Shown here: in pieces, positions 8,191-18,053 of the stretch | How positions within the stretch are numbered: position 1 is the first letter of the stretch | Layout: each line of letters opens with the position of its first letter | NCBI GenBank assembly: GCA_020628085.1 | Contig: JAHDFQ010000009.1 | Coordinates: forward strand, 1-32,756 | Source: Saprospiraceae bacterium | GTDB taxonomy: Bacteria; Bacteroidota; Bacteroidia; Chitinophagales; Saprospiraceae | DNA length: 32,756 nucleotides | Reading direction: 5' to 3' | Position numbers and translations under genes: made by a program | Notes under the pieces: model-generated | What the model saw: only the letters and a program-made list of their open reading frames with translations | Databases searched by the model: none | Told to the model about the DNA's origin: nothing

Positions 8191-9231
8191 CTATAATGCT
8201 AATCGAACGCCAAAATTGTGTGTTCCGCCCCAAGGATTAGAAGCTCTATAAGCATAGTCGATACCAATTTTACGATCACCACCTTTTTTAAATGGCACCA
8301 TTACACTCAACCCACCGCTCAATCCAGTGTATACATTATCTTCAATTCCTCCGTTCTGTCCTTGACCGAATGTATATTTATATCCACCACGTAACATAAA
8401 CATTTCGTTAAGTGCGAATTCTACACCTGCACCTAGTTGATCTTGAGAGAAGGAATTAGAAGTAAAGTTTCCGAGTACTGTAATTCTTGACTTATCTAGC
8501 AAAAAGTCATAAGATGTTCCTATATGCAATATAGAAGGTAATTCAAAGTCCGAAGCTCTTCGGTTAAAGGTTAATTGTGTTCCATCACCGTTAACCAATT
8601 GTTCTGACAAACCTTCACCACCAAACTCCATTGGTGAACCTACGTTACGAAGAGAAATACCGAATTTAAAGTTATCTTCTTCTCCAGCTACATACTGTAC
8701 ACCTGCATCAATTGCAAATCCAAAAGCATTTAAATCTGCTAATGATTCAGAGATTACCCGTACTAAAACCCCTACGGATACCTTGTTTTCAAATTGATGG
8801 CTGTAACCAAGTCCTATATTTACCCAAGCAGGAGAATAAGTTGCTCCTGTACCTTCAGGTTGGTCTTCAGTTGTAACAGCGATATCTCCAAAATCGACTG
8901 CCATGATACTCACACCAAATGCCCCTCCATTTTTGGTTTTCTGACTTAAACCAAAAGCATTCATTTGTATATCTGTACCCTCTAAGTAGATTGCACTACT
9001 AAAAAGTACTTCTGTTTTACCCGTCAATCTTGATAATCCAGCAACATTTAAGCGCATAGATTCGACGCCTGCAATACCAGCTGTGTTCATGGTGTGTAGA
9101 CCTGCGCTTTTCGCCCAAGGATTCATTAATAATTCGTAGGCTCCTGCTTCACCTTGACGATCTGGATTTCCAGCAAAAGCACTAACTGAAGTTAATACTA
9201 TACCTATTATTAAATATAAAATTTTATTCAT
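8191..9231 (-). CDS. PorV/PorQ-family outer-membrane barrel protein
   Basis: A 346-residue outer-membrane beta-barrel of the PorV/PorQ family. In characterised T9SS systems PorV collects substrates at the SprA translocon and delivers them to the attachment complex; the role of this paralogue is inferred. The signal peptide is residues 1-20 (MNKILYLIIGIVLTSVSAFA). Just after it comes the family signature GEAGAYELLMNPWAKSAG, then GVESMRLNVAGLSRLTGKTE, followed by alternating amphipathic strands to the end (FGVRLAL). I chose the ATG at 9231; a start 11 codons upstream would put a charged extension before the signal peptide. It is the last gene of a three-gene cluster with the receptor and the KWFG-tail protein, and a hairpin lies in the gap before it. 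Whether it is the cell's general PorV or a dedicated shuttle for the neighbouring protein cannot be told from this window. Confidence 0.92.
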   Translation of the reverse strand: MNKILYLIIGIVLTSVSAFAGNPDRQGEAGAYELLMNPWAKSAGLHTMNTAGIAGVESMRLNVAGLSRLTGKTEVLFSSAIYLEGTDIQMNAFGLSQKTKNGGAFGVSIMAVDFGDIAVTTEDQPEGTGATYSPAWVNIGLGYSHQFENKVSVGVLVRVISESLADLNAFGFAIDAGVQYVAGEEDNFKFGISLRNVGSPMEFGGEGLSEQLVNGDGTQLTFNRRASDFELPSILHIGTSYDFLLDKSRITVLGNFTSNSFSQDQLGAGVEFALNEMFMLRGGYKYTFGQGQNGGIEDNVYTGLSGGLSVMVPFKKGGDRKIGIDYAYRASNPWGGTHNFGVRLAL

Positions 9232-9379
9232 TGTTCCGATTTTGAATATTAAGTAATGGCACAAAATGATTTCAGTTATGCACTCTTTTATTCTAATTTC
9301 ATCTAATCTATTGTTATAAATTATAATGACTACTAATAAAAGAAACTGAATTTATTTATTTTACTTGCCTAATTCAAAC

Positions 9380-9418
9380 AGGAGATGTCGTCTAGATCAA
9401 AACTAGAAAACATCTCCT
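9380..9418. terminator. Two-step hairpin between the KWFG-tail gene and the PorV-like gene
   Basis: AGGAGATGT (9380-9388) pairs with ACATCTCCT (9410-9418), and inside it TCTAG (9391-9395) pairs with CTAGA (9403-9407). It begins 14 bp after the upstream stop codon. A T-run (9418-9423) follows on the plus strand, although no plus-strand gene ends here. On the minus strand only GTTTG follows, so partial termination, RNA processing or 3'-end protection within the cluster are all possible. Confidence 0.6.
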
Positions 9419-9432
9419 TTTTTATAATATTA

Positions 9433-12400
9433 TTATAATCCAGATGGATCAAATTGACGTGCTACACCAAACCATTTGACGACACGTTCTCCTAATTCAC
9501 CAGCATCAATATGTATCAAGTATACACCACTAGCTACAGGAATGGCACTCTTATTTCTCAAATCCCATTCAATAGCTGGATTAATTTGACCACTAATTAC
9601 ACCTCCATTGGAAAGACCCTTATTCATCTCTACTTCATCTCTTCGGTATTGACGGATAAACTGACCATCTAATGAGTATATAGTTACTGTACATTTCGCT
9701 GGTAGGTTAGTAATTTTAACTACGTTAGAGAATTGTGAAATTTCGTAAGAAGAATATCCATAATACGGATTTGGTACTACATTAATGGCATCTAATTGCT
9801 CGTCATAATCTGCTTGAGTTGAATTTGGATCTGCTGTTTTACCCGTTAAACTAAACTCGTAAGCTGGATAGAAATTATTAGATCCACTTCCTTCATCTTT
9901 TGCTATTGAGTAAGGGCTATCTACCCTTAATTTGATGGTTACATCATTTGGAATCAAACCAGTATCACCACTTCCAAGTTCATCCAATTCAGATTCAACA
10001 TTTACAATTGGAATACCAGCCCACTTAATAGATTGGTAGGCGTCCCTTCTAAGGATTGGTAAATTATTCGTAATTGTTTCTCTTATTTCTGCACATTCAT
10101 CGTACTCAGTATCTGTTACATATATATAATGTTGTGCTCCAACTAAAGCGTTGTAGGGTCCAAATCCACCTGCTCCTGTATCCAAGAATAATTGCGAAGT
10201 TGGATTCCACATCATATCTGCCCCAGTTGCAACAAAATTATCATATTTACCTACAGTATTATCGTCTGGATCACAGAATAAATCCAATCCAAGATCAGGG
10301 TCGCATCTGAATGTTGAATTTTCACCAAAGAAAATATTCAGACGTTTACCAGTTTCTACATCAATTGCGTATCCTGGAAACCAACCCATACCTGTCATGC
10401 CTCCATCTTCATCAGCTAAACCATCACCGTCATTATCAAATCTACCGACAGAAGGACTTTCGCGTAAGTCTAAATTCTGTGCGTCTCCAACTGTTGGAAT
10501 AGCACCAGGGTTAATATTAGAGTCATAGTAAGATGGAGATGCGGTTTCTACCACAATACATCTACTCCACTTTGATTTGTCTGATGTTAAAACAATATCT
10601 ACATTGTTTAATGAATCTAACGGATTTTGTAATGTTCCAGCTAGTGTATTAACCCATCCTGGTGTGATTGCCTGTGTGGATGTTCTATATTCTGTCAGTG
10701 CAAATGGTGAGAACGTTCTTGTACCGATGTTACTCAAAGAAGCTGTTGGATCGAGATCAGAGTACAATTCGCCATTTCCATTTGGTATATAATTAAACAA
10801 ACCACCACCAAATATTTGTGCATCATCGGGAATCCAATTGAACCAATCTTCACCATTTGGATCTTCATATTCAACTGTCTGTCCAATTGCACCAGTTGTT
10901 GGATCAATTAAATCACCTGCTTCATTAGATTGTCCCAATGTGATTGAGAATCCATGGTCTACAATTAGCTGCTCATTTAAACGTGAAATATCTATTTCAG
11001 ACATCACTTCAAAATCAGGATCATCATTCTTCGTTAGTGTCCATGTGTTACGACCATCTAATTCATCTATTCCCACACCTATAGTCGAACCTTGAGACAT
11101 TTGTAAGGTAAACGTTCCATCTTTTACATTTCGTGGATCGTATACTTTAACTTCAATTGGTGCAGCACCTGGCTGGTATGTAATTTTTCCATCAAAATTA
11201 CCCTCTTCATAATCATTTAAGATGGCGTCTAAATCTGTTTCAGAATAGTCTATTTCTAAGAAGTTCTCACCTGTACCAGAACCGTCTAAACGTGTTACGA
11301 TAGCACCGTCACCATAGAATGTATTCAATTCTCTATCATTAATTGGTCGTGGAATAACCGTATATGTCTGAATGTTCCGACGTCCTTCTAAGTATGAATT
11401 TCTCTGACCAATCTCCGTTGTCGGATTAAACTGGCTATAGTTGTTATATGCGTAAGCAATAGTTAGGAAGTAGTATTTCTTATGATTGATTAACCGTGTA
11501 TCAGATGTTGCAAAACGATCTTGAGTAATACGGAATGTATGACGTACACCTTCATCGTTACCTTCTACTCTTAAATTTGGTGTCCATACATTATTTGGAA
11601 TGTCTCCTATTCCTGCATTAGGATCAGGGTTGGGCTGAGAAGTCCAGTTGTATATTTCGCTAACACCATCTTTAATATCAACTTGATATACGATTTGAGC
11701 TCGAGAAGGATCATTCAACTCACCTACGGTGACTGTTGGACTCACTAATTGAAACACTTTATATCCTTGAAAAACATATAAATCATCTACGCCTTCTGGT
11801 GCTTGCAAATCTTTTTCCTCATAACTTTCATTAAAGTTATTAGAATTTAATTCGTTAGATAAAGTAAAGATTAATTCTTGATCTAATTCGATGGTACATA
11901 AGTCTGGAGCATCCGGTCCATCGGTAATGTCAAAACAGTTATCAAATAGTGATTGTGCTAACCCATCTGCATTCAATAATGCGGAAATATCTGGTTCTGG
12001 ATGATCGACATTAGGTACCCATGGCACTCCAATAATTAGCTCATTGACGGCTCCTGGGTCTAGACGAAGTGGTCCTGATGCTTGTACAGTTCTTCTATCT
12101 CCAAAACCCAAACCTTCTTGCGCCATTGACCATCCATTGATATCGTTTGGAGGATTAGGAAATACATAATTAACTGACATAATACCGCCGTATCCATTAC
12201 CTCCATCAGTAAAAGGTGTACCATCTCTCCAAGTACCCGTTAAATAGTTATAATACTCCGTACCAGTTTGCGGATCTGTTGTACCAGGTAAAGGGGTACC
12301 AGTAGCTCCATTATTATAATAAACAAAGGAGGACATGCCCAATTCAATTATAGTATCTGGAAAAACTCCTAGAGGTGGGTTTGTAAAAATAGTATCACCA

Positions 12401-13584
12401 GGTACTGATAAAGTATCTATTAATTTAGGCCCTAATGGACCTCTAAAATAATCTACCCCTAAGATTGGAACTTCATCACAATAAGTGTTGACTCCTTGTG
12501 GACAGTTACAACTACCTGCCTCACCATCTAGTGCATCTTCATTATAAACATACATTAAACTACGATCAACATCACAACCGACATAATCATCTAAATAACA
12601 ACCTAAATCTGGATCAACCCACATAGCAAAATAGGTACTGTCTATAGTCTCTACTGCTCGGTTAATTAGTTTATATCTTTGGAAAGTCATATCATTCAGC
12701 TGATCATTTGTTGCATACGCAAATGCTTGTACTTGAATTTCCATCTGAATCGCATCAGCGTTGGTTTCGGTGTGTACCCCACCTGCGTCATTATAAATCC
12801 AAAAATACATTTGATCTGGATATTGAGGTTCGGTACAACCCCGAATTTCAATAATTGGGTAATCACCTGTTTCTGGTTCATAGATACCATCTCCATTCTG
12901 ATCCCAGAATGCTCCCAAACCTTGAGAAGTATTTGGTAGTTCAAAGTTATGGATACTAAAAAAGTCTTTGTTTCCTCGTGCTGGCCAACCTCTGATATCC
13001 TCAGTAATGACAGAAGCATCAAATAATTCGGCTGCTAATTCATTCAATTCAGCTTCCGTACAATCAGGACAAGATTCGCTTGCTTCGGCTAAAGCTGCTT
13101 CAAAGGCACTAACATGAACATCAATGTTTTCACCTAGAACCTCAAACATCTTATCCCAATCTGCACATGTTTCTTGATCTACTGTACCAGTTTCTGGATC
13201 TAATGGGCCAGGAAAAAAGTCAGAATCTCCTGAACTTCTACCAAAAGTCTGTGCTGCAATTTTCAAGTTACCAGCAGGATCGACTCCTCCAATCCAAACG
13301 GCACCGGCAAAGATAGATGATACAGGATCGACTCCATCTGGTACTTTAGGAACAATGTATAATCCATCGTCTCCATTCCACCAAACATCACCACCTACTT
13401 GAAGTCTGGCACGTACATTATTAATATCTTGATCTTCTTGAGCCGTTGATCGAGCACAGTCCATACGGAAACTGGCATGCGGGTTTGTCCGCTTTTGATG
13501 AAGGTCTGGGTTGATATGCGCTTGAGCCTCTAAAAAGCTAATAAAGCAAATCAAAACAGCCACTAAATATTTAATATTATTCAT
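9433..13584 (-). CDS. Large secreted protein with a non-canonical T9SS-like C-terminal domain ending in a KWFG tail
   Basis: A 1383-residue exported protein. The signal peptide is about 1-22 (LVAVLICFISFLEAQA). An N-terminal beta region contains WWNGDDGLYIVPKV and IFAGAVWIGGVDPAGNL (about 68-115). A calcium-loop-like DQNGDGIYEPETGDYP is at 228-243 and DNDGDGLADEDGG occurs further on. The last 117 residues (1267-1383) resemble a type A T9SS sorting domain: VVPNPYYGYSSYE, CTVTIYSLDGQF, then ASGVYLIHID. Instead of stopping at a final Lys-rich strand, it continues through RVVKWFG (KWFG at 1370-1373) to a ten-residue tail. No catalytic signature was recognised. It sits 141 bp after the TonB-dependent receptor and 201 bp before the PorV-like gene on the same strand, so the three products may work as one outer-membrane assembly (inference). 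Proteins with this architecture are, from memory, widespread in Bacteroidota and relatives but functionally uncharacterised. Confidence 0.92.
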   Translation of the reverse strand: MNNIKYLVAVLICFISFLEAQAHINPDLHQKRTNPHASFRMDCARSTAQEDQDINNVRARLQVGGDVWWNGDDGLYIVPKVPDGVDPVSSIFAGAVWIGGVDPAGNLKIAAQTFGRSSGDSDFFPGPLDPETGTVDQETCADWDKMFEVLGENIDVHVSAFEAALAEASESCPDCTEAELNELAAELFDASVITEDIRGWPARGNKDFFSIHNFELPNTSQGLGAFWDQNGDGIYEPETGDYPIIEIRGCTEPQYPDQMYFWIYNDAGGVHTETNADAIQMEIQVQAFAYATNDQLNDMTFQRYKLINRAVETIDSTYFAMWVDPDLGCYLDDYVGCDVDRSLMYVYNEDALDGEAGSCNCPQGVNTYCDEVPILGVDYFRGPLGPKLIDTLSVPGDTIFTNPPLGVFPDTIIELGMSSFVYYNNGATGTPLPGTTDPQTGTEYYNYLTGTWRDGTPFTDGGNGYGGIMSVNYVFPNPPNDINGWSMAQEGLGFGDRRTVQASGPLRLDPGAVNELIIGVPWVPNVDHPEPDISALLNADGLAQSLFDNCFDITDGPDAPDLCTIELDQELIFTLSNELNSNNFNESYEEKDLQAPEGVDDLYVFQGYKVFQLVSPTVTVGELNDPSRAQIVYQVDIKDGVSEIYNWTSQPNPDPNAGIGDIPNNVWTPNLRVEGNDEGVRHTFRITQDRFATSDTRLINHKKYYFLTIAYAYNNYSQFNPTTEIGQRNSYLEGRRNIQTYTVIPRPINDRELNTFYGDGAIVTRLDGSGTGENFLEIDYSETDLDAILNDYEEGNFDGKITYQPGAAPIEVKVYDPRNVKDGTFTLQMSQGSTIGVGIDELDGRNTWTLTKNDDPDFEVMSEIDISRLNEQLIVDHGFSITLGQSNEAGDLIDPTTGAIGQTVEYEDPNGEDWFNWIPDDAQIFGGGLFNYIPNGNGELYSDLDPTASLSNIGTRTFSPFALTEYRTSTQAITPGWVNTLAGTLQNPLDSLNNVDIVLTSDKSKWSRCIVVETASPSYYDSNINPGAIPTVGDAQNLDLRESPSVGRFDNDGDGLADEDGGMTGMGWFPGYAIDVETGKRLNIFFGENSTFRCDPDLGLDLFCDPDDNTVGKYDNFVATGADMMWNPTSQLFLDTGAGGFGPYNALVGAQHYIYVTDTEYDECAEIRETITNNLPILRRDAYQSIKWAGIPIVNVESELDELGSGDTGLIPNDVTIKLRVDSPYSIAKDEGSGSNNFYPAYEFSLTGKTADPNSTQADYDEQLDAINVVPNPYYGYSSYEISQFSNVVKITNLPAKCTVTIYSLDGQFIRQYRRDEVEMNKGLSNGGVISGQINPAIEWDLRNKSAIPVASGVYLIHIDAGELGERVVKWFGVARQFDPSGL

Positions 13585-13648
13585 ATAAAATGATATTATT
13601 CTAATTAAAAATTACTTAATAATTGATTAATTAGTTATTAGTTATAAT

Positions 13649-13687
13649 AGTTATTCAATTTGATTCTGTTTTACATTTTGAATAACT
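13649..13687 (-). promoter_or_regulatory. Hairpin between the receptor gene and the KWFG-tail gene
   Basis: AGTTATTCAA (13649-13658) pairs perfectly with TTGAATAACT (13678-13687) across a 19-base loop. It lies 38 bp after the receptor stop codon. There is no T-run, so it is more likely an RNA processing or stability element than a terminator. Confidence 0.4.
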
Positions 13688-13725
13688 GTATCACTAGGAT
13701 TCTTAGTAATTTCTTATTGTATTAA

Positions 13726-16700
13726 TTAAAAATCAAATATAGCTCCTACATACATACGACGTGGAATACTGTAAAAATCAGGGTTAAGCATTGCCCAGTT
13801 ATATGCGTCTTGGAATGCTTCCAAACTACGTGTTTCTGAGCGAACTAAATCCTGAATAGCATCTAATCCATTAGCTGATGTTAAATATCCATCATCTTCT
13901 GGAGAACCCGTTGCTGAATATACTTCGATTACATTTCGTACATCAAATAAGTTCTGTACACGGAAATAGACATTTAAGTTCAACTCACGCTTAGCATCTG
14001 GTTTTGATAAGGTGAAGTTCTTATCTAAACGAAGATTTACCCAATAATTCCAAGGTTTACGAGCACCATTTAATGCTCCACCAATACTAGTACCACCTAA
14101 CTCATCTGGAAGATTATTGACTGTATATGGACGACCTGAAACGGCTGTTGCTTGTATATTTAAACCTGCATTTGCAAAAATATCACGCCCAGCAACTCTT
14201 GGTCCATTGTATCTTTTACCAGAACCATAACGATAATCAGCAATTACATTTAAACGGTGACGCTCATCAAAATCAAGGGGAAACAATGTTCTAATATTAC
14301 CTCTATCACTTAAACCTGCTTGAGAATCTGCATCTGAACCCGTTCCATCTGCAAATTGGAGTGTATAAGAAGCATTTAATTGTAAATTATTCGTTCTTCT
14401 CATATCATATTGAAAAGAGAAAGCTTTTACTGTACCAAAATCTTGATTGTCATAACTTGTATATGTTCCAGCAGGAATACCTGCAACTTGTAGGTATGTA
14501 CGACGTTGGATCATATCTCTTAACTCTCGGTAGTAGGCTGAAACATTTAAAGCTGAGGTATTAGATAGTTTTTGCTTAAAACCAACTTCATATGTGATCG
14601 TTCGTTGTGGTTTCAATCCTGGATTTCTGTATAATGTACTTGCAGCTCTATCTGCTATAAAGAAATAATCCAAAGCAGTACCTCTTGCCTGTCCAGAACC
14701 TGGTCGTTGAACCAAAATATCATAATTGGCATAGAAGTTTGCTTCATCAGAAATAGGAAAAGAAAATGCTAAACGTGGCATCCAATTGATTTGAGGAGCA
14801 TAGTCTTCAAAAGAATTGTTAGGATCAAAATCTTCTGATTGAATATTGTTATTACGCTCTTCATATAATTGAGGTGTGATCAAACCATTTTGACCAAAAA
14901 TTAAATTCCCATCATTAGCTTGTTCACCGTTTGCAAAATACCATTGTTCGTCATCTCTAAATGCTCTTACTGTACGATTATTTCCACTTCCACCATCTAC
15001 GTATACCTTATAATCGTCACCAATAGTAGATGGGCGATCTCCTGCATCATATTGAGCGTAAAAATCATTGGCATTCATAATTTCATATAAAGAGAATTCA
15101 TCCTTTAAAACTTTGGTGTTGGCATCATAACGATCTACACGAAGACCTAAACGGAATATAATATCTTTATATTGGAACTTATCTTGAATGTAAGCCGCAG
15201 AGTAAATAGGTGCAAATGCAGCTACTGGTAATGTACGTATGCCCTCTTCATTTCTTGCTGTAAAAAAGTCATCAAAAGTTACATCGTTAGCCAATTTGTT
15301 ACCCAAATAATCATATCCTGTATATTCTAAATCAATACCTGTGTCATTTACTAATTCTCGAGCAGAAAACATATCTAATGATAGTTGACTAGGGTCGAGT
15401 GCATCTACATTTACAAATTCTGTTAAAGATTGTCCCGTTGCCTCTCTAACTTTTCTTAAAAAGGTACTATTTTGAAAATCTTCTGTTCCTAAATTAGTAT
15501 CCGCACTAAAAGAACCTAATTCTTGGCCTTGTAGTTGATCAAAATATACGTTTTGAATAACTGTTTCTAACTGACTAGGATCTGTTATGGGAAAACTTCC
15601 ATTTGGTGATAAAGGGTTAGTTGATGTCAAGTGTGCATTAGATAAACTTCTTGCCAACAACCATAATTCAACAGGATTTAACGAGTGTGATCGTATAAAT
15701 CTTTGCTCATATAAAATACCAAACTGTACGCTATGACGTCCCTTTTCTGAACTTCCTCCAGGAACTAAGTCAAAAGAACTGTTTACATTGAAAGTATAGT
15801 AATCGTTGTCTTGCTTTCTAGCGAAATCATACACACGCCCAACATTATTATGTAAGTCCCATATAGACTCTACATTATTTCTAAATTCGCCATTTACAAC
15901 TAGATAGTCATTAAACGTTGCATCAGTGTCTTCACCAATAACGTTATTGTAATTAGCTAAGACGGGGTTACTACTATTAGAAAAATCTACACCTGTAAAA
16001 GTCTCAGCATAATCTGTATGCCCAACAGTATCAATGCTTTCTGTAAATTCATTAAAAACTTCTGTTATTTGTCCTTCGTTTATCAAGTTAGATAATAATG
16101 TATCCACATAACCAGGATTATTCTCTTCCTCTTGTTGATATCTATTTCTAAGCGATTCTGCACCAATAATACCCACAACAGGTGTCCACTCTCTGTTAAA
16201 CGTTCCAACATGTCCGTAAGCAAAATAATCATTACCGTGACGTTGATCAGATCGTTCGTTTAAATTTCTTTCATATCCAAATTGAAGGATATAAGAAGCA
16301 TTTCGAATAACCGATTGTGTTTCTTCTTCACCGGCTACTTTTGCACCACCTAAACGGTGACGGAAACGGAAATTACCTCTATAACGAGTATTGATATCAG
16401 TTGGGTTATTGTGATTATTGAATACTCTGTTAAAATTTCCATCAGTAGTATAGTTACCTGGGGTAAACTGATTTTCATTATTAATATAAGAACCGCTTAA
16501 TGTGATATCAATTGCATCACTTAAACGAGCATCAAATTTAGCCGTTAAATTTAAATCGGTACTCCTTTCATTTGGATTTGCATTCAATACCTCAATATCT
16601 TCGTTTGTCACAAACTCCGCTGCTGGTAGAAATCCGTCATTTACTTGAACAACAGGATTAGCTTCTAATTCAGCTAATTTTTCACCTGTTACTTGATAAA

Positions 16701-17577
16701 CAGGTAGCGCTGGAGGATCATCATCTTGTAAATCTAAATATTGACCAGAAAAACGGAAACCAAGAATAGTTTCACCTGTTGCATCTCCATTTGCATCTTT
16801 CTTTTTGATGATTGGTCCACTAACATTTGCACTTAATAGGTTATAGCCAAAGGCATCCAAATATTCAGATGTCTCTGCTTCTATTCCTCCTCTAAATTCT
16901 GATGAAGGGCCTTTTGAAGTAATGGAAATAACTCCACCCGTCACATCACCATATTGAGCAGCTACACCACCCGTAATCACTTGCAACTGTTCAATCTCTG
17001 ATTGAGGTGGTAGGTTGTTTGCACGAACACGAATACCATCTACATAGTAATCGGTCGATTCTGCACGTGAACCACGAACAGTCAAATCTGCTCCATCATC
17101 AGAAGAACCAATACCCGCAGTGTTGGCCGCTAGACCATTAATGTTCTTTGTAGGTAATGTCTTAATCTGCTCGGCTGTTACAATTCCCCCTTGAGTCGTG
17201 TTATCTTGCTCAATCAACGGAACAACGTATTCCACTACGACGACTTCTGTTAGGTTGATTCCTACACCTAATTGTATATCCAAGTTGTTTGCTTTATCTG
17301 CATAAAGTACAACACCTTCGATTCGTTGTGGTGAATATCCAACATAAGATGCTTCCACGTCATATGTACCTGGATCAATGTTTGTGATATTATAATTTCC
17401 GTCGAAATCGGTTTCGACTCCCGTTATAAGCGTACCATCTCTGAAAAGTGCCACATTCCCAAAGAGGATGGGTTCTCCATTATCTGCATCTGTTACACTT
17501 CCCTTCAAGGAGGTTTGTGCCATAGCAATGGTACTGGTTAGCATAAATGCTAAAATAATAAGTAAATTACGTGCCAT
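13726..17577 (-). CDS. TonB-dependent receptor with N-terminal carboxypeptidase-regulatory domain
   Basis: A 1283-residue outer-membrane receptor energised through TonB; the substrate is unknown. Residues 1-20 are a signal peptide (LLIILAFMLTSTIAMA). Residues 22-103 form a carboxypeptidase-regulatory-like beta sandwich (GSVTDADNGEPILFGNVAL, GVETDFDGNYNI, YVGYSPQRIEGV). A TonB-box-like run EVVVVEY is at 111-117. The plug domain is about 126-222 (LTVRGSRAESTDYYVDGIRV, GGVAAQYGDVTGGVISITSKG). The remainder is a large barrel ending in aromatic RRMYVGAIFDF, as expected for outer-membrane assembly. It is first in a minus-strand cluster with the KWFG-tail protein and the PorV-like protein. No SusD-type partner is beside it, which argues against an ordinary glycan-uptake pair. 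It may act in assembly or signalling for the secreted neighbour rather than nutrient import; that is inference. Confidence 0.94.
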   Translation of the reverse strand: MARNLLIILAFMLTSTIAMAQTSLKGSVTDADNGEPILFGNVALFRDGTLITGVETDFDGNYNITNIDPGTYDVEASYVGYSPQRIEGVVLYADKANNLDIQLGVGINLTEVVVVEYVVPLIEQDNTTQGGIVTAEQIKTLPTKNINGLAANTAGIGSSDDGADLTVRGSRAESTDYYVDGIRVRANNLPPQSEIEQLQVITGGVAAQYGDVTGGVISITSKGPSSEFRGGIEAETSEYLDAFGYNLLSANVSGPIIKKKDANGDATGETILGFRFSGQYLDLQDDDPPALPVYQVTGEKLAELEANPVVQVNDGFLPAAEFVTNEDIEVLNANPNERSTDLNLTAKFDARLSDAIDITLSGSYINNENQFTPGNYTTDGNFNRVFNNHNNPTDINTRYRGNFRFRHRLGGAKVAGEEETQSVIRNASYILQFGYERNLNERSDQRHGNDYFAYGHVGTFNREWTPVVGIIGAESLRNRYQQEEENNPGYVDTLLSNLINEGQITEVFNEFTESIDTVGHTDYAETFTGVDFSNSSNPVLANYNNVIGEDTDATFNDYLVVNGEFRNNVESIWDLHNNVGRVYDFARKQDNDYYTFNVNSSFDLVPGGSSEKGRHSVQFGILYEQRFIRSHSLNPVELWLLARSLSNAHLTSTNPLSPNGSFPITDPSQLETVIQNVYFDQLQGQELGSFSADTNLGTEDFQNSTFLRKVREATGQSLTEFVNVDALDPSQLSLDMFSARELVNDTGIDLEYTGYDYLGNKLANDVTFDDFFTARNEEGIRTLPVAAFAPIYSAAYIQDKFQYKDIIFRLGLRVDRYDANTKVLKDEFSLYEIMNANDFYAQYDAGDRPSTIGDDYKVYVDGGSGNNRTVRAFRDDEQWYFANGEQANDGNLIFGQNGLITPQLYEERNNNIQSEDFDPNNSFEDYAPQINWMPRLAFSFPISDEANFYANYDILVQRPGSGQARGTALDYFFIADRAASTLYRNPGLKPQRTITYEVGFKQKLSNTSALNVSAYYRELRDMIQRRTYLQVAGIPAGTYTSYDNQDFGTVKAFSFQYDMRRTNNLQLNASYTLQFADGTGSDADSQAGLSDRGNIRTLFPLDFDERHRLNVIADYRYGSGKRYNGPRVAGRDIFANAGLNIQATAVSGRPYTVNNLPDELGGTSIGGALNGARKPWNYWVNLRLDKNFTLSKPDAKRELNLNVYFRVQNLFDVRNVIEVYSATGSPEDDGYLTSANGLDAIQDLVRSETRSLEAFQDAYNWAMLNPDFYSIPRRMYVGAIFDF

Positions 17578-18053
17578 ATAGTACTGATTTTATGTAAAAA
17601 CTTGAATATCTGTATACTGATTTTAAAATTAAGTCGTTGTATTTGTAGGGCTTTTGATAAAATTAAGCGTAGTGATCGAACTATTGTTAAAGTTATCATG
17701 TTTCCCTAACAGCATCACTCATGTTTTTTGAGTTTCTGCCCCTTTTATTACATGAAAGCTCTTCCTATCATAATAAAGCCCACAATTTTAAGAAATATCT
17801 ATGTGTTTTCAAAAAAAATTAATACTTGCTTGTCAATCGCTTGACATAACGAGTTTGATTTATTTCATAAAGGTATGCTTTATGATAAAATTAATGTTAT
17901 TGCTTGACGCTAAAATTGGGTAATTAATTGGTTGAGTATGATCTTAGTACTAGCCAATAAAAATCTTCTTGACTAATTTCTTAATGTAAAGTTAACAAGA
18001 AAAATGAGAATCCTTCAACCTATAAGAATACATAAGTCAGGTTTCTGAATAAA
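17578..18053. other. Gene-free stretch upstream of the receptor cluster
   Basis: No gene is visible in 476 bp. It holds TGTCAA/TTGACA as an inverted pair (17831-17846), an 8-bp dyad TCATAAAG/CTTTATGA (17865-17885), and the 12-mer TGATAAAATTAA twice (17655-17666 and 17883-17894). The minus strand of that 12-mer contains TAATTTTA, one base from the TAnnTTTG promoter consensus. Cluster control sites probably lie here, but none can be named. Confidence 0.4.

Noticed and set aside
9231-9264. Upstream ATG adding 11 residues to the PorV-like protein
   Set aside because: It would put MCHYLIFKIGT before a complete signal peptide; the ATG at 9231 gives a standard one.
12696-13022. 108-codon minus-strand open frame
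   Set aside because: Shifted-frame shadow of the KWFG-tail protein gene.
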